64,000 nucleotides of DNA from Arcobacter sp. LC1 (GTDB taxonomy: Bacteria > Campylobacterota > Campylobacteria > Campylobacterales > Arcobacteraceae): positions 163,451 to 227,450 of the forward strand of contig JAACJU010000001.1 in the NCBI GenBank assembly GCA_021378565.1, in the 5' to 3' direction. How positions within the stretch are numbered: the stretch's first letter is position 1; the number at the start of each line of letters is the position of its first letter. The notes under the pieces are model-generated. The model was given only the letters and a program-made list of their open reading frames with translations, had not been told where the DNA came from and did no database searches. Shown one piece after another: positions 34,995 through 43,511 of the stretch. A program made the position numbers and the translations under genes.

Positions 34995-36125
34995 TTGAAA
35001 AAAAAATATTTACATTTCTTTATTTATACTAGTTTTTTAGTTTTGCTTAGTCAAAATCTTTTTGCTAATGAATGCTTTGAATCTGGCTATTATTCTTACA
35101 AAAATGATGATAACAGCACGGGTGCTAAAGTTTCGCATAGTGCTATTATTGGTAAAAATGTACATCTTTCAAAAGGTGTTAAGATTTGTGATGATGCTAC
35201 AATTGGCGATAATGTAATTTTGCAAGGCAATGTTACGATAGAGAAAAATTATACTGTAACACAAAAAAAAGGAATAAAAACTTTTAGTGTCGATACTCCT
35301 GCCCAACTAGAACAATTGGTAAAAAAATTAAAAAGAGAGAAAACCAAAGAAACAGTAAACATAGAAGTTCCTAATATTTTAAGTAAAAATAGAAATAAAT
35401 CATTTTTATCAAATTACCATATGAATTATATTTTACCTATTTATTATGATGCTGTAAAACATGACAAAAGAAAACAAGAAGAATTAAAATTTCAAGTAAG
35501 TATAAAAGCCCTACTTTTTGAAAATGTTTTTTGGGGTGGAGATATTTATGGGGCTTATACTCAAAAATCTTTTTGGCAAGTTTATGATAAAAAAGACTCT
35601 TCGCCTTTTAGAGAAACAAACTTTCAACCTGAGATTTTTATGATGTTTGACCCTCAACTAGATACTAAGTATTTTAATTTCTATGCTCTTAAATTTGCCC
35701 TTATCCATCAATCAAATGGTCAAAGCACAGAGCTTTCAAGGTCTTGGAACAGAGCTGAGATTAAAGCTGGTTTTTATTATAAAGATTTTGAATTTGGTAC
35801 AACAGTTTGGCAAAGATTTAAAGAAGATCCAAAAAGATTTCCAGGAGATCCAAGAGGAGATGACAATCCAGATTTGATTGACTATATTGGTCATGGATTT
35901 GCCTATGCTAGATTTAAAAATGATTATTATGCTACATATTTAGAACTAGGAAATGGAATTTTTAGAAACCCGCAAAGGGGATATGTGAATTTTGATTTGA
36001 TTTTAAAAGCTTATAAAACTGTGCAGTATTTATTATATTACTATTATGGATACAATGATTCTTTAATAGATTACAACCACAAGGTAAATAAAATAGGATT
36101 TGGAATTACGATACAAAGATGGTAA
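34995..36125 (+). CDS. pldA: Outer-membrane phospholipase A (PldA) with N-terminal hexapeptide-like segment
   Basis: An outer-membrane beta-barrel lipase. The catalytic triad equivalents are His238, Ser240 (HQSNGQS) and Asn252 (SRSWNR), with the spacing of E. coli OmpLA. A signal peptide covers about residues 1-24 (cleavage after FA). Between signal and barrel, residues about 42-86 contain repeated hexapeptide units typical of left-handed beta-helices (AKVSHSAIIGKNVHLSKG, CDDATIGDNVILQGNV), which are not part of standard PldA. The start is TTG; AGGG lies upstream. 376 residues. Confidence 0.88.
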   Translation: MKKKYLHFFIYTSFLVLLSQNLFANECFESGYYSYKNDDNSTGAKVSHSAIIGKNVHLSKGVKICDDATIGDNVILQGNVTIEKNYTVTQKKGIKTFSVDTPAQLEQLVKKLKREKTKETVNIEVPNILSKNRNKSFLSNYHMNYILPIYYDAVKHDKRKQEELKFQVSIKALLFENVFWGGDIYGAYTQKSFWQVYDKKDSSPFRETNFQPEIFMMFDPQLDTKYFNFYALKFALIHQSNGQSTELSRSWNRAEIKAGFYYKDFEFGTTVWQRFKEDPKRFPGDPRGDDNPDLIDYIGHGFAYARFKNDYYATYLELGNGIFRNPQRGYVNFDLILKAYKTVQYLLYYYYGYNDSLIDYNHKVNKIGFGITIQRW

Positions 36126-36145
36126 GCTTAGCACTTTCCATCTTT
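36115..36145 (+). terminator. pldA terminator
   Basis: An 8-bp perfect stem (AAAGATGG / CCATCTTT) with a 15-nt loop includes the last codons and stop of pldA and ends in T residues. Confidence 0.6.
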
Positions 36146-36156
36146 TAATCTTGTAT

Positions 36157-36621
36157 TTAAGGCTCAAAGCTTGAGAAGTTTTGTCTTAAAACTTCATAAG
36201 CTACAATCGAAACGCAATTGGCTAGATTTAGGCTTCTCGCAGTTTTTTTCATAGGAATATTTATATTCTTCTTCTCATATTTTTTGAGTAAATCTTCGGG
36301 CAATCCTGCATCCTCTCTACCAAAATAAATAAAATCATTTTGCTTAAAATCCACTTCAAAATAAGCTCTTTTACTTTTTGTAGTTGCAAAAAAATGCCTA
36401 TCATCAAGAGGATTTTTATCCCAAAAATCTTGGATATTTTCATATTCATATACTTTTAAATCTTTCCAATAATCAAGCCCTGCTCTTCTTAAAGCTTTTT
36501 CAGTTATTAAAAATCCATAAGGTTTAATCAAATGCAACCTTGCACTCATAGCAAAACATAACCTTCCAATAGTACCTGTATTTTGAGGAATTCTAGGCTC
36601 TAGCAAAACTACATTTAGCAC
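36157..36621 (-). CDS. trmL: tRNA (cytidine/uridine-34 2'-O) methyltransferase TrmL
   Basis: A SPOUT-fold methyltransferase acting on the wobble ribose of leucine tRNAs. The 154-residue protein shows EPRIPQNTGTIGR at the N-terminus, the FGREDAGLP motif and the knot region IPMKKTARSLNLANCVSIVAYE. The start is GTG in a TAGTG overlap with the purU stop. Confidence 0.93.
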   Translation of the reverse strand: MLNVVLLEPRIPQNTGTIGRLCFAMSARLHLIKPYGFLITEKALRRAGLDYWKDLKVYEYENIQDFWDKNPLDDRHFFATTKSKRAYFEVDFKQNDFIYFGREDAGLPEDLLKKYEKKNINIPMKKTARSLNLANCVSIVAYEVLRQNFSSFEP

Positions 36622-37454
36622 TATAAAATCACCGTCTTATTCCCATAAATAAAAACTTTATCTTTAAGTAATAAATCAAGCGCCTTTGCTAAAATAGCCT
36701 TTTCTATATCTCTGCCTGTTTTTTGCATATCTTGCCAAGAATATTTATGATTCACCCCAGCTATGCCTTGGGCAATAATTTGACCTTCATCTAAGTCGTT
36801 TGTTACAAAATGCGCTGTTGCGCCTATACTTTTAACTCCTCTGTCAAAAGCTTGCTTATATGGATTTGCACCTATAAAAGCAGGTAAAAAAGAATGATGA
36901 ATATTTAAAATTCGTCTAGCATAAGCCCCAACAAAATCAGGAGTTAGTATCCGCATATATTTTGCTAAAACAATAATATCAGGATTATAAATATCAATTT
37001 TTTGAGCTATTTTTCGCTCATGTTCTTCTCGCCTTAGATTTTTTGTACTTATATAGTAAAAAGGAATATCAAATTTTTTTACAAGTTCTTCTAGGCTTTT
37101 GTGATTTGAAATAACTGCTTTTATATTTACATTTAATTCCATAGCATAGTGTCTTAATAACAAATCACCCAAAACATGCTCTTCTTTGGTGGCCAATATA
37201 ACTATATCTTTTTTCTTGTTTTCTCTTAGTTTTACAAAAGAATTTTTATGAAGAATTTTTTTAAATTTAGCCAAAATATTAGTAATAACTAACTCTCCAT
37301 CAAAAACAGTTCGCATAAAAAATTTATCATTTTCTTTATCAACAAATTCTGAATTTTCGTAAATATTTAAATCATTTTCATAAATAATTTTAGAAATTTC
37401 ATAAATAATTCCTTTTTTATCTTGCGTGTCTATCAAAAGAGTATACTGTGCCAT
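36621..37454 (-). CDS. purU: Formyltetrahydrofolate deformylase
   Basis: PurU hydrolyses 10-formyl-THF to formate and THF. The 277-residue protein has an N-terminal ACT-like regulatory domain (about residues 3-80) and a formyltransferase-type domain with NIHHSFLPAF and GATAHFV ... LDEGQIIAQ, the conserved catalytic His and Asp being visible. It is 43 bp after the malic enzyme gene on the same strand. Confidence 0.95.
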   Translation of the reverse strand: MAQYTLLIDTQDKKGIIYEISKIIYENDLNIYENSEFVDKENDKFFMRTVFDGELVITNILAKFKKILHKNSFVKLRENKKKDIVILATKEEHVLGDLLLRHYAMELNVNIKAVISNHKSLEELVKKFDIPFYYISTKNLRREEHERKIAQKIDIYNPDIIVLAKYMRILTPDFVGAYARRILNIHHSFLPAFIGANPYKQAFDRGVKSIGATAHFVTNDLDEGQIIAQGIAGVNHKYSWQDMQKTGRDIEKAILAKALDLLLKDKVFIYGNKTVIL

Positions 37455-37497
37455 TCGCTTCTTTTCTCATTTTTTTATTTATCTATTATTTTAAAGT

Positions 37498-38772
37498 TTA
37501 AGATGAAATTTCTTTACTTAATTTTTCTAGATTAGCTCTGTAAGCTTCTAAATCAAACTCTTTAACTCTTGCAAGATTTTCATCAAAAGCTGCTTTTGCA
37601 ACAGCTGAAGATACTTCAACCAAAAGTCTTTCATCAAAAGGTTTTGGAATAATATATTTTTTTCCAAAAACTAAATCTTCTTCAAATAAATCTTTCATTC
37701 TTTGGCTAGCTTCTTTTTTAGCTAGAGAAGCTAGAGCAAATGTTGCTGCTTTTTTCATATTCATACTTATAGCTTTTGCTCTTACATCAAGTGCACCTCT
37801 AAAAATAAAAGGAAACCCTAAAACATTATTTATTTGATTATCATAGTCACTTCGTCCAGTTCCGATAATTGCATCTTCTCTTGCTTTCATAATATCTTCT
37901 GGAAAAATCTCAGGAGTTGGATTTGCCAAAGCAAAAATAATAGGATCTTTTTTCATTTGCATAATATCATCTATATCAAAACTTCCAGGTTTAGATAATC
38001 CTAGAACCATATCGGCATCTTTAAAAGCTTCAAGTTTACTTATTTTTTTATCAATTGCAAATTCTCTTTTATGCGAATTTATATCTTTTCTATCTTTATG
38101 AACTACACCTCTAGAATCAAGCATAATAATATGTTTAACTCCAAGACTTCTGTACATTTTAGCACAAGAAAAACCAGCAGCACCAGCACCAACAATCACT
38201 ATTTTTACATCTTCAAGTTTTCTTGATGTTAGTTCACAAGCATTAATAAGTCCTGCACTTGAAATAATCGCAGTTCCGTGTTGGTCATCATGCATCACAG
38301 GAATATCAAGCTTAGCAACTAAGCGATTTTCAATATCAAAACACTCAGGAGCTTTTATATCTTCAAGGTTTATCCCTCCAAAAGTTGGAGATATTGCTTC
38401 AACTATATCACAGAATTTATCAATATCAGTTTCATTAACTTCAATATCAAAAGAATCAAGCCCAGAAAATCTTTTAAACAAAATCGCCTTGCCTTCCATA
38501 ACAGGCTTTGACGCCATAGCTCCTATATCACCCAAGCCCAAAACTGCTGTTCCGTTACTAATAACTGCAACTAGATTCTTTTTTGAGGTATATCTGTAAG
38601 CGTTTTCTTGATTTGCTTGTATAGCTTTACAAGGAAAAGCAACTCCGGGTGTATAAGCCAAGGATAAATCCTCTTGACTTGAAAAAGGCACCGTAGGTGT
38701 TATGCCTAGCTTTCCACTTTTTGGAAACTCATGATAATGTAGGCTTTCTTCTTCTGAAACTTTCTTTTTCAC
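37498..38772 (-). CDS. maeB: NAD(P)-dependent malic enzyme
   Basis: The enzyme decarboxylates malate to pyruvate. At 424 residues it is the short bacterial form without the phosphotransacetylase domain of E. coli MaeB. Visible motifs are LAYTPGVAFPC, the catalytic Lys region GDIGAMASKPVMEGKA, the divalent-metal site CPECFDIENRL-type (APECFDIE), DDQHGTAI, and the GAGAAGFSCAK nucleotide site. The start is GTG with AAGGA upstream. The gene symbol is approximate. Confidence 0.9.
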   Translation of the reverse strand: MKKKVSEEESLHYHEFPKSGKLGITPTVPFSSQEDLSLAYTPGVAFPCKAIQANQENAYRYTSKKNLVAVISNGTAVLGLGDIGAMASKPVMEGKAILFKRFSGLDSFDIEVNETDIDKFCDIVEAISPTFGGINLEDIKAPECFDIENRLVAKLDIPVMHDDQHGTAIISSAGLINACELTSRKLEDVKIVIVGAGAAGFSCAKMYRSLGVKHIIMLDSRGVVHKDRKDINSHKREFAIDKKISKLEAFKDADMVLGLSKPGSFDIDDIMQMKKDPIIFALANPTPEIFPEDIMKAREDAIIGTGRSDYDNQINNVLGFPFIFRGALDVRAKAISMNMKKAATFALASLAKKEASQRMKDLFEEDLVFGKKYIIPKPFDERLLVEVSSAVAKAAFDENLARVKEFDLEAYRANLEKLSKEISS

Positions 38773-38835
38773 TTAAAATCCTTATTGAAATAATCATAAA
38801 ATTATAGGCTAATCTAGCTTAAGGGGAATAGCCTT

Positions 38836-39495
38836 TTAAGCTAAACTTATAAAATAAGCAAAACGCTCTGGAGTATGATTTTTTCTATAAGAATAAAAAT
38901 ATTTTTCATCACATTTACTACATTGTAAAGATATTGAAATATTTTCTTTTTTTAGTCCCGCACTTTGGACTTGAGAAGAAACAAGCTCTTTTAATGCTAT
39001 AAAGTTATTTTTTACAAATTCTTCTCCAAATTCATTTTTTGCAAATATTGCCAAGGAAGTATCGACTTCATAACATTTTTTACATATCCCAACTCCAATA
39101 TGTAAATAAAGCGAAGATGAAGGGATATTGTAAACTTCTTGAAATTTTTTAATCATATTTAAAGAGATTTTTTCAAATACACCTTTTCTTCCAGCGTGAG
39201 CTATACCAAAAACTTTTTTGTCTTTATCAAAGAAGCAAAGGCTCAAGCAATCAGCACTATAACTCATAAGCACAAAATCTTTTGAATCACTTACTAAGCC
39301 ATCACATTCATAAATATCTTGATTTTTTGTACAAACCTGAACAATGTTAGTATGTCTTTGAATCATTTGTTTAATTTTTGTTTTATCATTTTTTATAAGC
39401 TTACTTTGCTTTATAAAATGTTCAAAATTAACCTTATTTTTCATATCTCCATCTTGTTTTGATGAATGTAATATTATAATTTTATCTTTTTTCAT
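38836..39495 (-). CDS. pgeF: PgeF/YfiH-family multicopper-oxidoreductase-like protein
   Basis: A member of the YfiH/LACC1 family, which acts in peptidoglycan editing and purine nucleoside cleavage. The metal ligands appear as SADCLS and AHAGRKG, with a C-terminal HTPERFAYF segment. I use the ATG at 39495; an in-frame GTG two codons upstream (39501) is possible and neither has a good ribosome binding site. About 219 residues. Confidence 0.85.
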   Translation of the reverse strand: MKKDKIIILHSSKQDGDMKNKVNFEHFIKQSKLIKNDKTKIKQMIQRHTNIVQVCTKNQDIYECDGLVSDSKDFVLMSYSADCLSLCFFDKDKKVFGIAHAGRKGVFEKISLNMIKKFQEVYNIPSSSLYLHIGVGICKKCYEVDTSLAIFAKNEFGEEFVKNNFIALKELVSSQVQSAGLKKENISISLQCSKCDEKYFYSYRKNHTPERFAYFISLA

Positions 39496-39585
39496 ACGCA
39501 CATCTAAACAAAATTTTGCTTAAATTCATATTTTACTACAAAAACTAATTAATTTTTTGCTAGAATATTATACTAAGGATAAAAA

Positions 39586-40227
39586 GTGTTTGCAGTTTAT
39601 AATGACAAGGGTTTAAATTTTAGAGATACACTAGATAATCTATACTCTCTAAATGAAATCAAAAGAATATCGCCACTAAGAAATAATGTAGAAAATGGCT
39701 TGCCACAAAATTTTAGCATAAATCACAAAGAACAAGAATCAAAAAATTCTAGCGAAGAAGAAGCTAAATTAGCTTATAAAAAAATTGCAAATATTGATAT
39801 AAAAGAGCCTATTTATCATGTATCTAAGATTATGACAAGCCCTGTCATAAGTATAAATTCAAACAAAACTATAAAAGAAGCTTACGAGCTTATGAAACAA
39901 AAAAATATTAGGCAAATTCCTATTATTGATAGCACCACAAATATACTAGCAAATATCCTCACAATTAGACAAATCTTAAAACAAATAAATGATGATATAA
40001 ATTTTGCAAAGCTTAGTATGGTAAAATCTCTAAATACCATAGAGCCTAAACAAATCATAACAACTGATCCGATTACAGATTTAAGAAGGGCTGCTAAGGT
40101 TATGCTTGATTTCAATCTAAACGCCTTGCTTGTCATAAATGCAGATGATGAAATAAAAGGAATACTTAGTAAAACTGATATCGTTAGAGCTGTTGCTAAT
40201 ATTCCTGATTTTAAGGTTTGGGGTTAG
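39586..40227 (+). CDS. CBS-domain pair protein
   Basis: A 213-residue cytoplasmic protein with about 80 N-terminal residues of unknown fold and then two CBS domains (about residues 84-140 and 145-208; MTSPVISINSNKTIKEAYELM, then ITTDPITDLRRAAKVML). CBS pairs bind adenine nucleotides or related ligands and usually regulate a partner. The start is GTG with AAGGA six bases upstream. Its 3' end overlaps the convergent cytochrome gene by 17 bases. No partner is apparent. Confidence 0.85.
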   Translation: MFAVYNDKGLNFRDTLDNLYSLNEIKRISPLRNNVENGLPQNFSINHKEQESKNSSEEEAKLAYKKIANIDIKEPIYHVSKIMTSPVISINSNKTIKEAYELMKQKNIRQIPIIDSTTNILANILTIRQILKQINDDINFAKLSMVKSLNTIEPKQIITTDPITDLRRAAKVMLDFNLNALLVINADDEIKGILSKTDIVRAVANIPDFKVWG

Positions 40228-40573
40228 AATTTTTCAAAAAACTTTTTAGACTAAAATTAAATCCCGTATTGCTTGGTGAGTTAAAAAGCCCTTCTTTATC
40301 AAAATGGCATTTATTGCAAGTTATAAGTTCGTTGTGAGCTGAAATATTTGTTTTATCTAGCAGAGCTTTTTTTGAATGGCAAGAAAAACAATCCCCACCA
40401 CAAGCTGAAGATATTTTTTTACCTAATTTTTGATGGCATTTTAAGCAAGTTTTTAAAATCTCATGTTCAGGAGTATTGATTTGTTTTCGCAAGGCTTTAT
40501 GACAACTTATACAATCCCCACCGCAAGCAAAACTAAGACTTAGCCCTAAAATTAAAAGAAAAAATATTTTCAT
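40211..40573 (-). CDS. Small periplasmic tetraheme c-type cytochrome
   Basis: A 120-residue exported protein with a signal peptide (about residues 1-16) and four CxxCH heme sites: CISCH at 21-25, CLKCH at 43-47, CFSCH at 62-66 and CNKCH at 86-90. The repeated CGGDC[IF]SCH unit suggests an internal duplication of a diheme module. It would carry electrons in the periplasm; the partner is unknown. Maturation would depend on the CcsBA protein at 51613. Confidence 0.85.
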   Translation of the reverse strand: MKIFFLLILGLSLSFACGGDCISCHKALRKQINTPEHEILKTCLKCHQKLGKKISSACGGDCFSCHSKKALLDKTNISAHNELITCNKCHFDKEGLFNSPSNTGFNFSLKSFLKNSNPKP

Positions 40574-40591
40574 TTTATTGCACCCTTTGCT

Positions 40592-40999
40592 TTAATCTTC
40601 TATATTTTTTATAATGCTTTGAAATATAACGCCATCAATACCTTTTAAGGCTAGCTCTTCAATCTCATCTTCACTATCAATCACAGCTAGAACCTTAGAA
40701 TCAAAAATATATTCATTTGCAATATCTTGTACTTTTTTAGTGAATTCTTTGCCTAAGTCTTTATTTGTCTTTTCATTTAATAGTAAATAATCAGCAAAAA
40801 AAGCATTAGCGTAAATTGCCTCTCTTAGCGAGCTGATAAAAACCCCACAAGCTAAATCATTTTCTTTACAAAAGGCAAGTAAGTTTTTGTTAAAATCAAA
40901 GCACAAAACATCACAATTTTTTGTGTTTTTTATCTCTTCTAATTTAACGATTTTAATAAAATTTTTATATCCTAATAATTCATCTCCAATGATAAGCAC
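40592..40999 (-). CDS. Conserved hypothetical protein
   Basis: An unrecognised 135-residue soluble protein with alternating beta/alpha segments (for example VLCFDF, CGVFISS, ADYLLL, VLAVID, GVIFQ), which could be part of a barrel or Rossmann-type fold. The start is GTG with AAAGGA upstream, two bases after the stop of the upstream gene. It sits in a run with ribA, rsmG, the zinc-ribbon membrane protein and the cytochrome. Confidence 0.7.
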   Translation of the reverse strand: MLIIGDELLGYKNFIKIVKLEEIKNTKNCDVLCFDFNKNLLAFCKENDLACGVFISSLREAIYANAFFADYLLLNEKTNKDLGKEFTKKVQDIANEYIFDSKVLAVIDSEDEIEELALKGIDGVIFQSIIKNIED

Positions 41000-41000
41000 T

Positions 41001-41207
41001 TTAATCCTTTGAGTTCAAACATTCTTTAGAGCAATAATACCTACCATTACTCATAATAGCTTCATCTTTTGATATATAGATTTTACATTTTTCGCACTCT
41101 ATCATTTCGTTTTCATTCTCATTTTTAATATTTTTTTTAGTTGTTTTTCTAAAAAATATATAATAAACCACAGCAATGACTATTACTATAACTATTAATT
41201 CTTGCAT
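41001..41207 (-). CDS. PP0621-like small membrane zinc-ribbon protein
   Basis: A 68-residue protein with one N-terminal membrane helix (about residues 2-19), a short polar linker and a C-terminal zinc site (CEKC then CSKEC). This matches the PP0621 family of small membrane proteins with a metal-binding tail. Function unknown. It lies six bases after rsmG and one base before the next gene. Confidence 0.8.
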   Translation of the reverse strand: MQELIVIVIVIAVVYYIFFRKTTKKNIKNENENEMIECEKCKIYISKDEAIMSNGRYYCSKECLNSKD

Positions 41208-41213
41208 AAATTA

Positions 41214-41816
41214 TCACCTTTTTTTAATGTATAAATATTTTCTATTTTCACTATTATTAGAAGTTATTATTTCATAAGTCTTGATTTTTACTTCAAGATT
41301 TTTTAATTCATCTTCTAAATTTGTACCCTTATAAAACAAATAAGCAGAATTTTCATCTGATATATGTTTTGTTAACTCAAAAAGTAAAGCTGTATTACTT
41401 AGCGCTCTTGATATTAGCAAATCATAGCTAAGTTTACAAGAAAAATCTTGTACTTTTTTTGCATTTACTTCAACATTTACCAAATCTAGCTTATTTTTTA
41501 CAAAAGACAAAAAAGATGCTCTTTTTAATCTTGGCTCAAAAAGAGTAAAATTTGATTTTTTTAGTAAAATTGCCAAAATCAAAGCAGGAAAACCAGCGCC
41601 TGAACCTAAATCTGCAATATTTTTAAAATCATCTAAAAACTTTAAAGGATAAAGCGAATCTATAATATTAAAATTTATAAATTCATCATCAAGCCTAGCA
41701 CTTAGATTGTGTGTTTTTCCCCAAAATTTTAAAAGCGTAGAATATTCTTTTAGTTTTTCATACTCTTTATTTGAAAAATGAAAATCTAGAGCTAATAATC
41801 TTTGCTCTAGATTCAA
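41214..41816 (-). CDS. rsmG: 16S rRNA (guanine-527-N7) methyltransferase RsmG
   Basis: RsmG (GidB) methylates G527 of 16S rRNA with SAM. The 200-residue protein shows IIDSLYPLKFL then the SAM-binding DLGSGAGFPALILAI and the SRAL motif. The start is TTG in a TTGA overlap with the ribA stop. Confidence 0.94.
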   Translation of the reverse strand: MNLEQRLLALDFHFSNKEYEKLKEYSTLLKFWGKTHNLSARLDDEFINFNIIDSLYPLKFLDDFKNIADLGSGAGFPALILAILLKKSNFTLFEPRLKRASFLSFVKNKLDLVNVEVNAKKVQDFSCKLSYDLLISRALSNTALLFELTKHISDENSAYLFYKGTNLEDELKNLEVKIKTYEIITSNNSENRKYLYIKKR

Positions 41817-42382
41817 AGCAAATGCCCCATGCCCTCTTTTTTGACTTTTAAATATTCTTCATTTTTTGAGTTTTTTCCTACAATTATAGGAATTCTTGAA
41901 GAAATTTTAACGCTGGTTAAACTACTTAATTTATCAGGATTATTTGTAAGCAAGTTTACATCTTTTATAACAAAATCTTTTAAAATATAATCAACTATTT
42001 CATAATTTCGCTCATCAGCCTTAAATCCTAAAATATGATTAGCTTCGATAGTATCATAACCCTCATCTTGCAAGGAATAGGCATTTATCTTATTTAAAAG
42101 CCCAATATCTCTACCTTCTTGTCGCAAATAAAGTAACATTCCATTATTTTTTGCTATAAAATCAAGAGCAAAATTTAGCTGAGCTTGGCAATCGCACTTC
42201 AAAGAACCAAGAGCGTCCCCAGTTAAGCATTCAGAATGAATTCGCAAATTTACTGCTTTGTTTTTATCTAAATCTTTTGTATAAATAGCTAAATGCTCTT
42301 TTATGCCCTCTTTATAGGATTTTACTAAAAAAACGCCATGCTTTGTTGGCAAGTTTGCTGTTTTAGAATATTCTATTTTCAT
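41813..42382 (-). CDS. ribA: GTP cyclohydrolase II
   Basis: RibA opens the first step of riboflavin synthesis from GTP. The 189-residue stand-alone form has the zinc cysteines (HSECLTGD ... LKCDCQAQL), the catalytic LRQEGRDIGL segment and a C-terminal NNPDKL motif. It starts the minus-strand run ribA-rsmG-membrane protein-hypothetical-cytochrome. Confidence 0.95.
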   Translation of the reverse strand: MKIEYSKTANLPTKHGVFLVKSYKEGIKEHLAIYTKDLDKNKAVNLRIHSECLTGDALGSLKCDCQAQLNFALDFIAKNNGMLLYLRQEGRDIGLLNKINAYSLQDEGYDTIEANHILGFKADERNYEIVDYILKDFVIKDVNLLTNNPDKLSSLTSVKISSRIPIIVGKNSKNEEYLKVKKEGMGHLL

Positions 42383-42443
42383 ATATTTTTAAACCTTAAG
42401 TCGCTAAAATAAGTAAATATTATACAAAATTAAGGTAAAAAAT

Positions 42444-43421
42444 ATGTTTAAACGACACAGAAGATTAAGAATAAATGAGAATTTAAGAAACCTAGTTCAA
42501 GAGAATAAGCTTAGCGTTGATGACTTTATTTATCCGCTTTTTGCCCAAGAAGGACACGATACAAAAAATGAAGTGAAGTCTATGCCAGGTGTATTTCAGA
42601 TGAGTATTGATAAGATTTTAGAAGAGGTAGAAGAGCTTAAAAAGCTTGGTATTTATAGCATTATTTTATTTGCAATTCCTGATGTAAAAGACTCAATTGG
42701 AAGTGAATGCTTAGATGAAGAAAGTATTATTTCAAGGTGCATAAAAGCTATAAAAAAAGAGTATAAAGAGATGTTTATAGTGACTGATTTATGCTTTTGC
42801 GAATACACAGACCATGGGCATTGCGGGATTTTAGACTTAGAAAATAACACTGTAAACAATGACGCAACCCTAGAAATATCTTGCAAACAAGCCCTAGTCC
42901 ATGCAAAAGCAGGAGCTGATATGATAGCGCCAAGTGGAATGATGGATGGGATTATCGAATCTTTGCGAAAGACTTTGGATGAAAATGGATTTTACAACTT
43001 GCCAATTATGGCGTATTCTAGTAAATTTTCAAGTGCGTATTATGGTCCCTTTAGAGATGTAGCAAATAGCACACCTAGTTTTGGAGATAGAAATTCTTAT
43101 CAAATGAACCCTGCAAATTCTCGTGAAGCGCTTAGTGAATCTATCGAGGATGAAAAGCAAGGCGCTGATATTTTGATGGTAAAACCTGCTCTTGCTTATC
43201 TTGATATTGTTAAAGAATTAAGACAAACCTCAAATCTTCCAATAGCTGTTTATAATGTAAGTGGAGAGTATGCAATGCTTAAAGCTGCTAAGGCTGCAAA
43301 ATTAGTTGATTATGATAGAATAATGCTTGAAACCTTACTTAGCTTTAAGCGAGCTGGTGCAGATATAATCATCACTTATCATGCTAAAGAAGCTGCAATT
43401 TTGCTAAGAAAAGCTAAATAA
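42444..43421 (+). CDS. hemB: Delta-aminolevulinic acid dehydratase
   Basis: HemB condenses two ALA to porphobilinogen in heme synthesis. The 325-residue protein has the metal-binding [14 protein letters not shown] motif and both active-site lysines, in [16 protein letters not shown] and [14 protein letters not shown] precedes the ATG. It is the last core gene before the accessory island. Confidence 0.97.
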   Translation: MFKRHRRLRINENLRNLVQENKLSVDDFIYPLFAQEGHDTKNEVKSMPGVFQMSIDKILEEVEELKKLGIYSIILFAIPDVKDSIGSECLDEESIISRCIKAIKKEYKEMFIVTDLCFCEYTDHGHCGILDLENNTVNNDATLEISCKQALVHAKAGADMIAPSGMMDGIIESLRKTLDENGFYNLPIMAYSSKFSSAYYGPFRDVANSTPSFGDRNSYQMNPANSREALSESIEDEKQGADILMVKPALAYLDIVKELRQTSNLPIAVYNVSGEYAMLKAAKAAKLVDYDRIMLETLLSFKRAGADIIITYHAKEAAILLRKAK

Positions 43422-43511
43422 AAATCGTTCAAAAATTAAGCAAACATTTTAAAAGATAAGGTGATGTTTTTGCCTTCTCTTTTAGTAGAAATGAGTCTAA
43501 AATGTGTTAAG

